From: Moryella indoligenes
GTDB lineage: Bacteria > Bacillota > Clostridia > Lachnospirales > Lachnospiraceae
DNA length: 64,000 nt
Direction: 5' to 3'
Assembly: GCF_030812885.1 (NCBI RefSeq)
Contig: NZ_JAUSTO010000003.1
Location: 192,365-256,364, forward strand
Positions within the stretch are counted from its first letter, which is position 1, and each line of letters begins with the position of its first letter. The position numbers and the translations under genes were made by a program. Shown here piece after piece: positions 7,425 to 15,912 of the stretch. Under the pieces are notes generated by a model. The model was given only the letters and a program-made list of their open reading frames with translations, did no database searches and had not been told where the DNA came from.

Positions 7425-9281
7425 TCATCCATTCTCATAGCTGCAGTGCCTGTAGATCCACCTCCAGATCCGCACCTGTCCCCAGCTGGCATAGATGCCG
7501 CAGCTCAGCACACTGAAGAGGGCAATGAGGAGATAATGACCAAAGAACTGAAGACCGGTACCGCCAAAGCTCAGCCTTCTGCCGCCGATCAGCTTATGAC
7601 GCATCTCCCAGCGCTTCATGAATGCGATGGCCCAGGGAAGCGCAAGGCCGCAGGTGCAGACTGTGATGATAAAGCAGAGGAGCATATAGCCGGCGCACTC
7701 AAAGGTATTGCCGTCAAACTCCGAGCCCGGAACGGCATGATCCAGCATTACCTGATCCCCGTAATAGAAGGTATGCTTCATCTCCCACTTCAGATAATCC
7801 ACAGGAACAAAGAGCGTATAGATACCACAGGTTACTAACGAGAGCAGCACCCACTTGATATAGAGACCGAACATCTGCCCGCCTGTGCCGTTGAAGTCCA
7901 GGCGTCTGCCCTCGATGAGCGTATGATTCTTGCGCCACTTTACGATCCTGCACTGCATCCATGGCCACGCAATGCCGCAGGTCACAGCGTTCACGACAGC
8001 GGCAAGCAGGCTGTAGCCCAGATACTCCAGCCCTTTTCCGTCAAACTCCGAGCCCGGAACAGGCTGCCCGCCGGAAGCAGCCATACCCGCACCGGCTCCC
8101 GCAGCCCGGGAGAGACTGTCCTGCTGTGTGATCAGGAGGTAGACGCCGATGATTGCCGCCAGCACCAGAAAGAGGCACAGAGGACGAATTCCAAGCAGGC
8201 TCCCGCAGGCAAGAAGCGCAAACACTGCACCGATGAGCGGAAGCATCCTGTCTACGCTGCGCCCGGTCTCACCGGGTCCGCCCGCACTCTGTCCTTTCAG
8301 GAACTCCCGAGCCGCCAGCCCGACGCCGATGAGCGTGATAATGATAGCTGCCGCACGAAGCAGCCCCATAAGAAAGCCTACCAGCATGTATGGGCCATCG
8401 TACCAGTACATCTGTTCCTGAAGCTGCTCCAGCGGGAAAAGGATGATCCCCAGCGCCAGCGGCACAAACAGCACTGCCAGACAAAAGAAACGCACCGCGG
8501 TGGGTGGGAGGCCATCCAGCCCCTTCATTGCCTTATCGGTCCACTCCATCGCCCTGTCGCCGGCAGCTTTGCTGAAATCGTTGAATGCCTCCTGCCCCTG
8601 CTTCTGCCAGCTGTTCTGGTTCTGCTGCGACGATTGCCCTGCAGCGGCTCCCTGACTTGCCTGTGTATACTGGTTCTGCTGCGACGATTGCCCTGCAGCA
8701 GCTCCCTGACTTGCCTGTGTATACTGGTTCTGCTGCGACGATTGCCCTGCAGCAGCTCCCTGACTTGCCTGTGTATACTGATTCTGCTGCGACGATTGCC
8801 CCGCGGCAGCTCCCTCATTTGTCTGTGTATACTGGTCTTGCTGTGCCGATTGTCCCGCGGCGGCTCCCTGACTTACCTGTGTATACTGATTCTGCTGCGA
8901 CGATTGTCTCGCAGCAGCCTCCTGATTTACCTGTGTATACTGATTCTGCTGCGACGATTGCTCTGCAGCGGCTCCCTCTTTTGTCTGTGTATACTGGTCC
9001 TGCTGCGTGTTCTGAGCCTGCTGTGTATTCTGCGTCTGCTGTGTACTCGCGCTCTGGCTCTGCTGCGACCACCCGGCTGCGTCCCCCTGTGCCGCCTGCT
9101 GCTGCGTGTTCTGAACCTGCTGCCGAGCCTCCTGAACGGATTGATCCATCTGGTTTTCCTGCGGTGCTCTCTCCTGCGGTGCAGCGCCCCCCGCCGTCTC
9201 ATGATGCAGCGGCGCTCCGCAGTTCATGCAGAACTTTGCCGTCGCGTCCACTGGTTTTCCGCAATTCGAACAAAACTTCAT
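7425..9281 (-). CDS. Zinc-ribbon membrane protein with Gln-rich repeats and DUF898-like domain
   Basis: A 618-residue protein of unknown function. Residues 1-25 form a zinc ribbon (CSNCG and CMNCG pairs). Residues 26-95 are rich in Gln, Asn and Thr. Residues 96-221 are seven tandem 18-residue repeats of the type QYTQASQGAAAGQSSQQN. Several hydrophobic segments follow from about residue 260. The C-terminal half has two similar modules with GSEFDG, a hydrophobic segment, and GGRRL or EGRRL followed by F-GTG, as in DUF898 membrane proteins. The start is preceded by AAGGGGGA. It lies 21 bases after the DUF2752 gene and probably shares its transcript. A role in membrane assembly or surface display would be speculation. 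Confidence 0.85.
   Translation of the reverse strand: MKFCSNCGKPVDATAKFCMNCGAPLHHETAGGAAPQERAPQENQMDQSVQEARQQVQNTQQQAAQGDAAGWSQQSQSASTQQTQNTQQAQNTQQDQYTQTKEGAAAEQSSQQNQYTQVNQEAAARQSSQQNQYTQVSQGAAAGQSAQQDQYTQTNEGAAAGQSSQQNQYTQASQGAAAGQSSQQNQYTQASQGAAAGQSSQQNQYTQASQGAAAGQSSQQNQNSWQKQGQEAFNDFSKAAGDRAMEWTDKAMKGLDGLPPTAVRFFCLAVLFVPLALGIILFPLEQLQEQMYWYDGPYMLVGFLMGLLRAAAIIITLIGVGLAAREFLKGQSAGGPGETGRSVDRMLPLIGAVFALLACGSLLGIRPLCLFLVLAAIIGVYLLITQQDSLSRAAGAGAGMAASGGQPVPGSEFDGKGLEYLGYSLLAAVVNAVTCGIAWPWMQCRIVKWRKNHTLIEGRRLDFNGTGGQMFGLYIKWVLLSLVTCGIYTLFVPVDYLKWEMKHTFYYGDQVMLDHAVPGSEFDGNTFECAGYMLLCFIITVCTCGLALPWAIAFMKRWEMRHKLIGGRRLSFGGTGLQFFGHYLLIALFSVLSCGIYASWGQVRIWRWIYRHCSYENG
8619..8996 (-). repeat. Seven tandem 54-bp repeats inside the zinc-ribbon gene
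   Basis: Seven 54-bp units encode an 18-residue Gln/Ala/Ser-rich repeat. The three units nearest the transmembrane region are almost identical at DNA level and the outer units have diverged, which suggests recent expansion from one side. The repeat is in frame and would make a flexible polar linker between the zinc ribbon and the membrane part. Copy number may vary between strains. Confidence 0.9.
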
Positions 9282-9302
9282 GTGGTTGTAGTCCCCCTTC
9301 TT

Positions 9303-9671
9303 TTAAGATAAATTTCGCAGTACGCCATATGCAAGTGTCCCAATCAGCAGGATCAGCAAAAGCAGAAGTTCCGCGACACTGAACTGCAGCTCATCCGTCC
9401 GCCGTTGTTTCAGCTTGCGGAATAAGAGATACAGAAGCAGCAGCGGCAGCAGCGTCACGGACAGCGCGTTCATCCTCCACGCAGCTTTCAGGTCGAAGTG
9501 CAAAAGCGCAATCATGGCCCGTGTCATCCCGCAGCCCGGACACTCAAGGCCTGTGCACTGATGAAATAAGCAGGGAATGCCATATCCGCTTCTTCTGACA
9601 AATTCCAGATAGACAATCCCCAGACACAGAACCACACAGGCATGTGCCAGCATCTTCCACTTCTTATTCAT
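9303..9671 (-). CDS. DUF2752 family small membrane protein
   Basis: A 122-residue protein with the DUF2752 hallmark CPGCGMTRA near its middle, preceded by a Cys (CTGLECPGCG). It has hydrophobic segments near residues 8-26 and 70-90 and at the C terminus (LLLLLILLIGTLAYGV). The function of the family is not known. The start at 9671 (MNKKWKM) was chosen because AGAGGTGG lies at suitable spacing and the first membrane segment begins directly after it. It is the upstream partner of the zinc-ribbon gene. Confidence 0.8.
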   Translation of the reverse strand: MNKKWKMLAHACVVLCLGIVYLEFVRRSGYGIPCLFHQCTGLECPGCGMTRAMIALLHFDLKAAWRMNALSVTLLPLLLLYLLFRKLKQRRTDELQFSVAELLLLLILLIGTLAYGVLRNLS

Positions 9672-9953
9672 CACACATCCGCCACCTCTAAGGACATCCC
9701 TTCCGGGTACGCCTCCCTCAGTCTCTGTTTCACCTCCGCTTTGCCTCGCTCCCGGCTCAAAGGCAGATGAAATACTCAACATCAAATCTCCGCCTCAGTT
9801 TGAACCTGCTAATTGTTTTCAGTATATCATTCCAATCAGTAATAATCATCTGAAATATTCTGCTGAAGGGCACAAGAAACCCAAAATTCTGCACAAATAG
9901 CCGCGCAGAAAATTGTGAGACTATACAAAATCAAGAAAATATAATTCTTTTTC

Positions 9954-9982
9954 TTGATTGTCCTGACAACAGGGCGTAATAT
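9954..9982 (+). promoter_or_regulatory. Candidate promoter of the maltodextrin operon
   Basis: TTGATT (9954-9959) and TAATAT (9977-9982) are 17 bases apart. The large palindrome at 9996-10027 begins 13 bases after the -10 box, a natural place for a LacI-family roadblock. The -10 match is only moderate. The rest of the 9672-10185 gap holds no gene that I can see. Confidence 0.45.
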
Positions 9983-9995
9983 CAGCTTAGCAGCC

Positions 9996-10027
9996 TTCTG
10001 GTAACGTTTCCGGAACCGTTACCAGAA
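9996..10027. promoter_or_regulatory. 32-bp palindrome, probable LacI-family operator
   Basis: The arms TTCTGGTAACG and CGTTACCAGAA flank a TTTCCGGAA-type centre. 15 of 16 base pairs are symmetrical. The centre has the CpG-containing symmetry common in LacI-family operators. It lies between the candidate promoter and the binding-protein gene, whose operon encodes a LacI regulator. Confidence 0.65.
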
Positions 10028-10052
10028 GCAGGAAAGCAACGATCTGTCATAA

Positions 10053-10130
10053 GTTTCCGGAACGCAGAATGCAGTCGTCCAGAGTACTGCCCAAACACTC
10101 CGCCATATCCCTCCAGTGATATTCCGGAAT
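10053..10130. promoter_or_regulatory. Two further TTCCGGAA half-operator copies
   Basis: The 8-bp core TTCCGGAA of the 32-bp palindrome recurs at 10055-10062 and, as ATTCCGGAAT, at 10121-10130. The three centres are 47 and 67 bp apart. They may be weaker sites of the same regulator allowing looping. Confidence 0.35.
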
Positions 10131-10185
10131 CGGTCTCTTCGCACTGCATCAGTAATCAGGCAACTATTTTAAGGAGGTATATGAA

Positions 10186-11505
10186 ATGAAGAAGAATCTA
10201 CTTACAATGGGACTCGGCGCGGCCATCTCCCTCTCTCTTCTGGCAGGCTGCGGCGGCTCCGGAAGCACAGCTTCAGGATCGGCCGACAAGAAGGCGGACG
10301 GCGCTTCTGTCTACTACCTGAACTTCAAGCCTGAGGCAGATACGCAGTGGCAGGAGCTCGCAAAGGCCTACACGGAGGAGACCGGTGTTCCGGTCATCGT
10401 GAAGACCGCAGCCTCCGGCCAGTACGAGGCGACACTGAAGGCGGAGATGTCCAAATCTGAGGCGCCGACTCTCTTCCAGGTAAATGGACCTGTGGGCCTC
10501 GCGGCATGGAAGGACTACTGCCAGGATCTAAGCGGCACTGCCGTTGAGGGAGAGCTGACCAGCGACGACTTCAAGCTGATGGACGGCGACAAAATGCTGG
10601 GGCTTGCCTATGTCTATGAGGGCTATGGCATCATCGTGAACAGCGAGCTGCTGGAGAAGGCAGGCTACAGCACCGCAGATATCAAGGACTTTGCTTCCTT
10701 TAAAAAAATCGTTGAGGACATCAGCGCGAGAAAGGACGAGCTCGGCTTCTCCGCTTTCACCTCCGCAGGTATGGACGGCTCCTCCGACTGGCGCTTCAAG
10801 ACCCACCTCGCCAACCTTCCGCTCTACTATGAGTATAAGGACGAGGGCTACGAGGGAACTCCGGCAGAGATCAAGGGCAGCTATCTTGACAACTACCGCC
10901 AGATCTGGGATCTCTACATCAACAACGCGACCTGCGAGCCGGGTCTTCTTTCCACGAAGACCGCTGACGACTCCACCGCAGAATTTGTCACCGGGCAGGC
11001 CGTCTTTTATCAGAACGGAACCTGGGAGTACAAAAATATCCTGGAGCAGGGCGGCGAGGAGCTCGCCTCAAAGCTCGACATCATCCCGATCTACATCGGC
11101 GTAGACGGCGAGGACAAACAGGGCCTCTGCATTGGAACCGAGAACTACTGGTGCGTCAACGCCAAGGCCTCCGAGGAAGCTGTAAAGGCAACGCTGGACT
11201 TCATCAACTGGTGCGTGACCTCCGACAAGGGCACAACTGCCATGGCAGAGGAGATGGGCTTTATCTCCCCGTTCAAGAACGCCAAGGAGACCGCAAACAT
11301 TCTGAATAACAAGATGAATGAATCTGTCGCCTCCGGCAAATATGCCGTGTCCTGGGTCTTCAACCATATCCCCTCCGAGGAGTGGAAGAACGGCGTGGGC
11401 TCCGCGCTCACAAGCTACGCGGCAGATCAGAGCGACGATAACTGGAAGGCTGTCGTGACCAGCTTTGTAGATGGCTGGGCCACCGAGGCAGCAGCGGCGA
11501 AGTAA
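10186..11505 (+). CDS. Sugar ABC transporter substrate-binding lipoprotein
   Basis: A 439-residue solute-binding protein, probably for maltose or maltodextrins. A signal peptide ends in the lipobox LLAGC with Cys22 as the lipid-anchored residue, followed by a Gly/Ser linker. The mature part is a family-1 extracellular binding protein (DTQWQELAKAYTEETGVPV and later YQNGTWEYKNILEQ). AAGGAGG precedes the ATG. It is first in an operon with two permeases, a LacI regulator, MalQ and an ATPase; malQ is the reason for inferring an alpha-glucan substrate. A GC-rich hairpin follows the stop. Confidence 0.9.
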   Translation: MKKNLLTMGLGAAISLSLLAGCGGSGSTASGSADKKADGASVYYLNFKPEADTQWQELAKAYTEETGVPVIVKTAASGQYEATLKAEMSKSEAPTLFQVNGPVGLAAWKDYCQDLSGTAVEGELTSDDFKLMDGDKMLGLAYVYEGYGIIVNSELLEKAGYSTADIKDFASFKKIVEDISARKDELGFSAFTSAGMDGSSDWRFKTHLANLPLYYEYKDEGYEGTPAEIKGSYLDNYRQIWDLYINNATCEPGLLSTKTADDSTAEFVTGQAVFYQNGTWEYKNILEQGGEELASKLDIIPIYIGVDGEDKQGLCIGTENYWCVNAKASEEAVKATLDFINWCVTSDKGTTAMAEEMGFISPFKNAKETANILNNKMNESVASGKYAVSWVFNHIPSEEWKNGVGSALTSYAADQSDDNWKAVVTSFVDGWATEAAAAK

Positions 11506-11527
11506 TATCAGTAGAATGCACACCGTT

Positions 11528-11557
11528 TGGCGGGTGGGAGTTTCGGCCCGCCCGCCA
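11528..11557 (+). other. Hairpin between binding-protein and permease genes
   Basis: GGCGGGTGGG and CCCGCCCGCC pair with one G-U in a 10-bp stem and no good T-run. Hairpins in this position are common after binding-protein genes and usually keep that messenger more abundant than the permease messenger. Confidence 0.55.
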
Positions 11558-11615
11558 TTTCTGATTGATCAGGACATTTCACTTCCGATTTCTCCCTGAG
11601 AAAGGAGGCCACTCC

Positions 11616-12458
11616 GTGGAGAAAGCCATAAAACGCTACTTTCCCATCTTTCTTCTGCCCACCATGATCGCCTTTTTCATCGGCTTTCTGGCGCCCTTTG
11701 CCATGGGGCTCTGGCTCTCGCTCTGCGAGTTCACAACAGTCACCGACGCGCGCTTCGTGGGATTTGAAAACTACGTCCTCGCCTTTCAGGACAGCATATT
11801 CCGCCACGCCTTCTGGTACACCGCCCTCTTCGCAATTGTCTCTCTCACGGTCATCAACGTCATTGCCTTCGCGATCGCACTGGCGCTGACACAGAAGCTT
11901 AGGGGCACCAACATTTTCCGCACGGTCTTCTTCATGCCGAATCTCATCGGAGGCATCGTGCTGGGCTACATCTGGCAGCTCATATTCAACGGCATACTGG
12001 CGGGCTACGGCAAGGCCCTCGCCCTGAACCAGTGGTACGGCTTCTGGGGACTGGTGATACTGGTCTCATGGCAGCAGATCGGCTATATGATGATCATCTA
12101 CATCGCAGGGCTGCAGTCCATCCCGGGCGGCGTGCTGGAGGCGGCGCAGATCGACGGTGCAAACGGATGGCAGAGACTGAAAAATGTCATCATTCCCATG
12201 ATGATGCCCTCCATCACCATCTGCACCTTCCTCTCCATCACCAACGGCTTCAAGCTCTTTGACCAGAACCTGTCTCTCACCGCCGGCGAGCCCTCGAAGC
12301 TCTCTGAAATGCTGGCGCTGAATATCTTCAATACCTTCTACGGCCGCGTCGGCTGGGAGGGCGTCGGACAGGCGAAGGCCGTCATCTTCTTCATCCTGGT
12401 CGTCGGCATCGGGCTGATTCAGCTTCGCGCCACCCGCTCCAAGGAGGTACAGCAGTGA
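11616..12458 (+). CDS. Sugar ABC transporter permease (MalF type)
   Basis: A 280-residue inner-membrane permease with about six membrane segments. The EAA-type loop EAAQIDGANGWQRLKNVIIP contacts the ATPase. I chose the GTG at 11616 because AAAGGAGG lies at ideal spacing and EKAIKRYFPIFLLP then leads into the first membrane segment. It overlaps the next permease by four bases. Length is typical of MsmF-like permeases. Confidence 0.9.
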   Translation: MEKAIKRYFPIFLLPTMIAFFIGFLAPFAMGLWLSLCEFTTVTDARFVGFENYVLAFQDSIFRHAFWYTALFAIVSLTVINVIAFAIALALTQKLRGTNIFRTVFFMPNLIGGIVLGYIWQLIFNGILAGYGKALALNQWYGFWGLVILVSWQQIGYMMIIYIAGLQSIPGGVLEAAQIDGANGWQRLKNVIIPMMMPSITICTFLSITNGFKLFDQNLSLTAGEPSKLSEMLALNIFNTFYGRVGWEGVGQAKAVIFFILVVGIGLIQLRATRSKEVQQ

Positions 12459-13294
12459 CGAAAAGAAAAGAAACGCTGAACAATATCGGCACAGGCTTTT
12501 TCACCTTTCTGTGCCTTTTCTACATTCTTCCCATCATCATCGTGTTCTTCAACTCCTTCAAGAAGAAGTCCTTCATCAACCTGAAGCCCTTTGAGCTCCC
12601 GAATGAGAGCACCTTCACGGGTCTCGACAACTACTCCGCCGCGATGGGACAGTACGGCTTTCTGAAAGCTGTCGGCTGGACCGTTTTTATCACGGTGGGC
12701 TCTGTGCTCGTGATCCTGGTATGCACCTCCATGTGCGCGTGGTTCATCACCCGTGTGAAAAACCGCGTCACAAAGACCATCTACCTGCTCTGCGTGTTCT
12801 CCATGGTCATCCCCTTCCAGATGGTGATGTTCACCCTCTCTCTGGTGGCAGACCGCCTGCACCTTAACACACCCTGGGGCATTATCATCATCTATCTGGG
12901 ATTCGGTGCAGGGCTCGCGGTCTTCATGTTCTGCGGCTTCGTGAAGTCCATCCCGATTGAGATCGAAGAGGCCGCTCTGATCGACGGCTGCTCCCCGCTC
13001 CGAATGTTCTTCTCCGTGGTGCTTCCGATCATGAAGCCGACCTACATCTCCGTCGGCATACTGGAGACCATGTGGATATGGAACGACTTTCTTCTGCCCT
13101 ATCTGGTGCTTGATACCAACAAGTACAAGACCATCTCCATTGTGGTCCAGTACATGAAGGGCTCCTATGGCAGAGTGGATATGGGCGCGATTATGGCGGC
13201 CCTCATCATGGCAGTAATTCCTGTAATCGTCTTCTATCTCTCCTGCCAAAAATATATCATCAAGGGTGTGGCGTCCGGCGCTGTCAAGGGCTGA
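12455..13294 (+). CDS. Sugar ABC transporter permease (MalG type)
   Basis: A 279-residue permease partner, with a GTG start inside GTGA overlapping the stop of the previous permease and AAGGAGG upstream. About six membrane segments are visible, and the loop EEAALIDGCSPLRMFFSVVLP is the expected ATPase-contact motif. Together with the preceding permease and the binding protein it would form the uptake channel. Confidence 0.9.
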   Translation: MTKRKETLNNIGTGFFTFLCLFYILPIIIVFFNSFKKKSFINLKPFELPNESTFTGLDNYSAAMGQYGFLKAVGWTVFITVGSVLVILVCTSMCAWFITRVKNRVTKTIYLLCVFSMVIPFQMVMFTLSLVADRLHLNTPWGIIIIYLGFGAGLAVFMFCGFVKSIPIEIEEAALIDGCSPLRMFFSVVLPIMKPTYISVGILETMWIWNDFLLPYLVLDTNKYKTISIVVQYMKGSYGRVDMGAIMAALIMAVIPVIVFYLSCQKYIIKGVASGAVKG

Positions 13295-13321
13295 GCCGCA
13301 CAGTACAGGGAGGTGAACGCT

Positions 13322-14332
13322 ATGACCATCAAAGACATCGCCCGGCTGTCCGGCTACAGTGTGAGCACCGTCTCCCGGGTGCTCAACAAGCATCCGGACG
13401 TGAATCCAAAGACGCGGGAGAAGGTGCTTGCCGTGATTAAAGAACAGGGCTTTGCCCCGAACGACAACGCAAAGCTTTTGAAGATGCAGGCGCAGTCCTC
13501 TGTCGCAGTTCTCGTAAAAGGTTCACAGAATCCTCTCTTTGCGGACATCCTGGAGAGGAGTCAGTCGCTCTTTCAGCAAAACGGCGAGGCGAGCTATGTC
13601 GCATATCTGGATGAGGATGCGGACGAGGTGCAGCACGCCGCAAGGCTCATGGAGCTCCGCCATCCGAAGGGCTTTCTCTTCCTCGGCGGAGATCTGGAGC
13701 ACTTTAAAGACAGCTTTTCGCAGCTCAGCACTCCCTCGGTGCTCCTGACAAACGATGCCCGCGCCCTCGGCTTTCCGAATCTCTCAAGCTTTACGACGGA
13801 CGATGCCTCCGCGGCGGCACAGGTGATCGACAGTCTCACGGAGCATGGCCACCGAAGCATCGGTGTCATCGGCGGAAGTCTTGCACTCCATCAGGTGAGC
13901 TACCGGCGCATCCGGGGCGTTCAGCAAGCCATGGAGCAACATGGTCTCTGCTTTGATCTGGATCGCTGCTACGAGCCCTGCCGCTATTCCATGGAGGAGG
14001 GCTATCAGGCGACCATGCGGCTTTTAAAACGAAACGGGGCGCTCAGCGCGATCTTTGCTCTGGGGGATGTGATTGCCCTCGGGGCACTGCGGGCAATCTG
14101 CGACCGGAGGCTCCGGGTTCCGGAGGATATCTCCCTCGTCGGCTACGACGGAATCGCCGCGGCAAAATACAGCATTCCCCGCCTCAGCACTGTCTGCCAG
14201 AATACAGAAGCGCTTGCGGCGCGCGGCGTCAGCGCGCTTTTGCAGCAGATACGCCTCGGCGCGGCGCCTCTCCACGAGACCATTCCCTTTGAACTCCGCC
14301 TCAGCGAGAGTATCGGCACACCGCGCTGCTGA
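13322..14332 (+). CDS. LacI family transcriptional regulator
   Basis: A 336-residue regulator. The N-terminal helix-turn-helix TIKDIARLSGYSVSTVSRVLNKHPDVNPKTR is textbook LacI/GalR. A periplasmic-binding-protein-like effector domain follows (SVAVLVKGSQNPLFADILE; IGVIGGSLALHQVSYRRIRG; SLVGYDGIAAAKY). The ATG at 13322 follows AGGGAGGTGAA. It lies inside the transporter operon, so it is probably autoregulated through the palindromes upstream of the binding-protein gene and responds to an oligosaccharide. Confidence 0.9.
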   Translation: MTIKDIARLSGYSVSTVSRVLNKHPDVNPKTREKVLAVIKEQGFAPNDNAKLLKMQAQSSVAVLVKGSQNPLFADILERSQSLFQQNGEASYVAYLDEDADEVQHAARLMELRHPKGFLFLGGDLEHFKDSFSQLSTPSVLLTNDARALGFPNLSSFTTDDASAAAQVIDSLTEHGHRSIGVIGGSLALHQVSYRRIRGVQQAMEQHGLCFDLDRCYEPCRYSMEEGYQATMRLLKRNGALSAIFALGDVIALGALRAICDRRLRVPEDISLVGYDGIAAAKYSIPRLSTVCQNTEALAARGVSALLQQIRLGAAPLHETIPFELRLSESIGTPRC

Positions 14333-14364
14333 TAGCCGCTCATCCATAGAAAGGTCACATTTTT

Positions 14365-15870
14365 ATGAGAAGTTCCGGTATACTGATGCCAATCACAGCA
14401 CTCCCCTCTCCCTGCGGTGTGGGTACCCTCGGGGCGGACGCGCGCGCCTTCCTCGACTTCCTGTCAGAGGCAGGACAGCGCTGCTGGCAGATACTTCCCA
14501 TCGGACCCACAGGCTACGGGGACTCTCCCTATCAGTCCTGCTCCTCCTTTGCAGGAAACCCCTATCTGATAGATCTCGAGGAGCTTCGTGCAGCAGGGCT
14601 GCTGCTCCGCAAGGAGTATGAGAACCTTAACTGGGGTAATGATCCCGCCCGCGTGGACTATGCGTTGCTCTACGAACATCGTCTGTCCGTCCTGCGTCGC
14701 GCTGTAACGCGACTGTGGGCAGAGGACCATCCCCTGCTTCCTGCACTCCGTCAGTTCTGTGCGGAGGAGGCGTGGTGGCTTGAAGACTACGCGCTGTTCA
14801 TGGCGCTGAAGGGACGCTTTCAGGGCGCGTCCTGGAGCTGCTGGCCCGCAGCGCTGAAAAAGCGTGAGCAGGAGGCCATGAAGGAAGCGCAGGATGAGCT
14901 CTCCGATGAGCTCCGCTTCTGGAGGGGCGTACAATTCCTCTTCTCTGTGCAGTGGCGACGGCTAAGGGACGAAGCAGCCAAGCGAAGCATCTCCCTCATT
15001 GGGGATCTCCCGATCTACGCCGCGGAGGACAGCGCAGACGTATGGGCGGATCCCGGACAGTTTCAGATGGACGAAACGCTGCACCCTATCGCTGTGGCGG
15101 GCTGCCCTCCGGACGGCTTCTCGGCGACCGGTCAGCTCTGGGGCAACCCCCTCTTTGACTGGACAAAGATGAAACAGGACGGCTACCGATGGTGGATACG
15201 GCGCATTGCGTTTCAGTTCCGCTTCTACGACGTACTGCGGATCGACCACTTCCGCGGATTTGACTCCTACTATGCCATCCCCGCCGGCGCAAATACCGCA
15301 GAGCGCGGCAGCTGGCAGCCCGGTCCCGGCATCGACTTCTTTCGCACGCTGGAGCAGGCGCTCGGAAAACGGCCCATTATTGCGGAGGATCTTGGTTTTC
15401 TCACCCCCTCCGTACATCAGCTGCTAGCCGATACCGGCTATCCGGGCATGAAGGTACTGGAATTCGCCTTCGACAGCCGGGATGGCGGCGGCAGAAGCTA
15501 TCAGCCCCACAACTATCCGAGGAATTGTGTGGCCTATGTCGGAACACACGACAATGACACCGCGCTCGGCTGGCTTCAAAACGCGGCGCCGGGAGACGTG
15601 GCACTCGCCAGGGAATACCTGCACACAGACCCTCAGGAAGGCGAGGGCTGGAGCATGATGCGCGCCATCTGGAGCAGCGCCGCAAAGCTCACAGTCGTAC
15701 AGATGCAGGATCTCCTGGAGCTCGGAAGCGAGGGCCGCATAAATACTCCCTCTGTTCTCGGCGGAAACTGGCAGTGGCGGGCACTCCCCGGCTTTGACAG
15801 CCCCGCGCTTGCAGCGCGGCTGCGCCGGTATATGGAGCTCTACGAGAGAGTGAATATAATTAAAAAATAA
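14365..15870 (+). CDS. malQ: 4-alpha-glucanotransferase
   Basis: A 501-residue GH77 amylomaltase, a cytoplasmic enzyme that disproportionates maltodextrins and releases glucose. The N terminus SSGILMPITALPSPCGVGTLG and the motif GDSPYQSCSSFAGNPYLID are characteristic. The GH13/GH77 catalytic residues are in place: Asp294 (LRIDHFRG), Glu341 (IIAEDLG) and Asp396 (GTHDND). It follows the LacI gene by 32 bases. It is the best clue that the transporter carries maltodextrins. Confidence 0.95.
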   Translation: MRSSGILMPITALPSPCGVGTLGADARAFLDFLSEAGQRCWQILPIGPTGYGDSPYQSCSSFAGNPYLIDLEELRAAGLLLRKEYENLNWGNDPARVDYALLYEHRLSVLRRAVTRLWAEDHPLLPALRQFCAEEAWWLEDYALFMALKGRFQGASWSCWPAALKKREQEAMKEAQDELSDELRFWRGVQFLFSVQWRRLRDEAAKRSISLIGDLPIYAAEDSADVWADPGQFQMDETLHPIAVAGCPPDGFSATGQLWGNPLFDWTKMKQDGYRWWIRRIAFQFRFYDVLRIDHFRGFDSYYAIPAGANTAERGSWQPGPGIDFFRTLEQALGKRPIIAEDLGFLTPSVHQLLADTGYPGMKVLEFAFDSRDGGGRSYQPHNYPRNCVAYVGTHDNDTALGWLQNAAPGDVALAREYLHTDPQEGEGWSMMRAIWSSAAKLTVVQMQDLLELGSEGRINTPSVLGGNWQWRALPGFDSPALAARLRRYMELYERVNIIKK

Positions 15871-15912
15871 ACAGGAAACATACACAACGCATATTTATTA
15901 TGGAGGTAAATC

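Noticed and set aside
7425..9311. Long open frames on the plus strand opposite the Gln-rich repeats
   Set aside because: They arise from the repetitive CAG-rich DNA read in other frames and have no ribosome site or family match.
9932..9956. TATAAT at 9940-9945 as the maltodextrin promoter
   Set aside because: No -35 hexamer lies at acceptable spacing; the TTGATT/TAATAT pair fits better.
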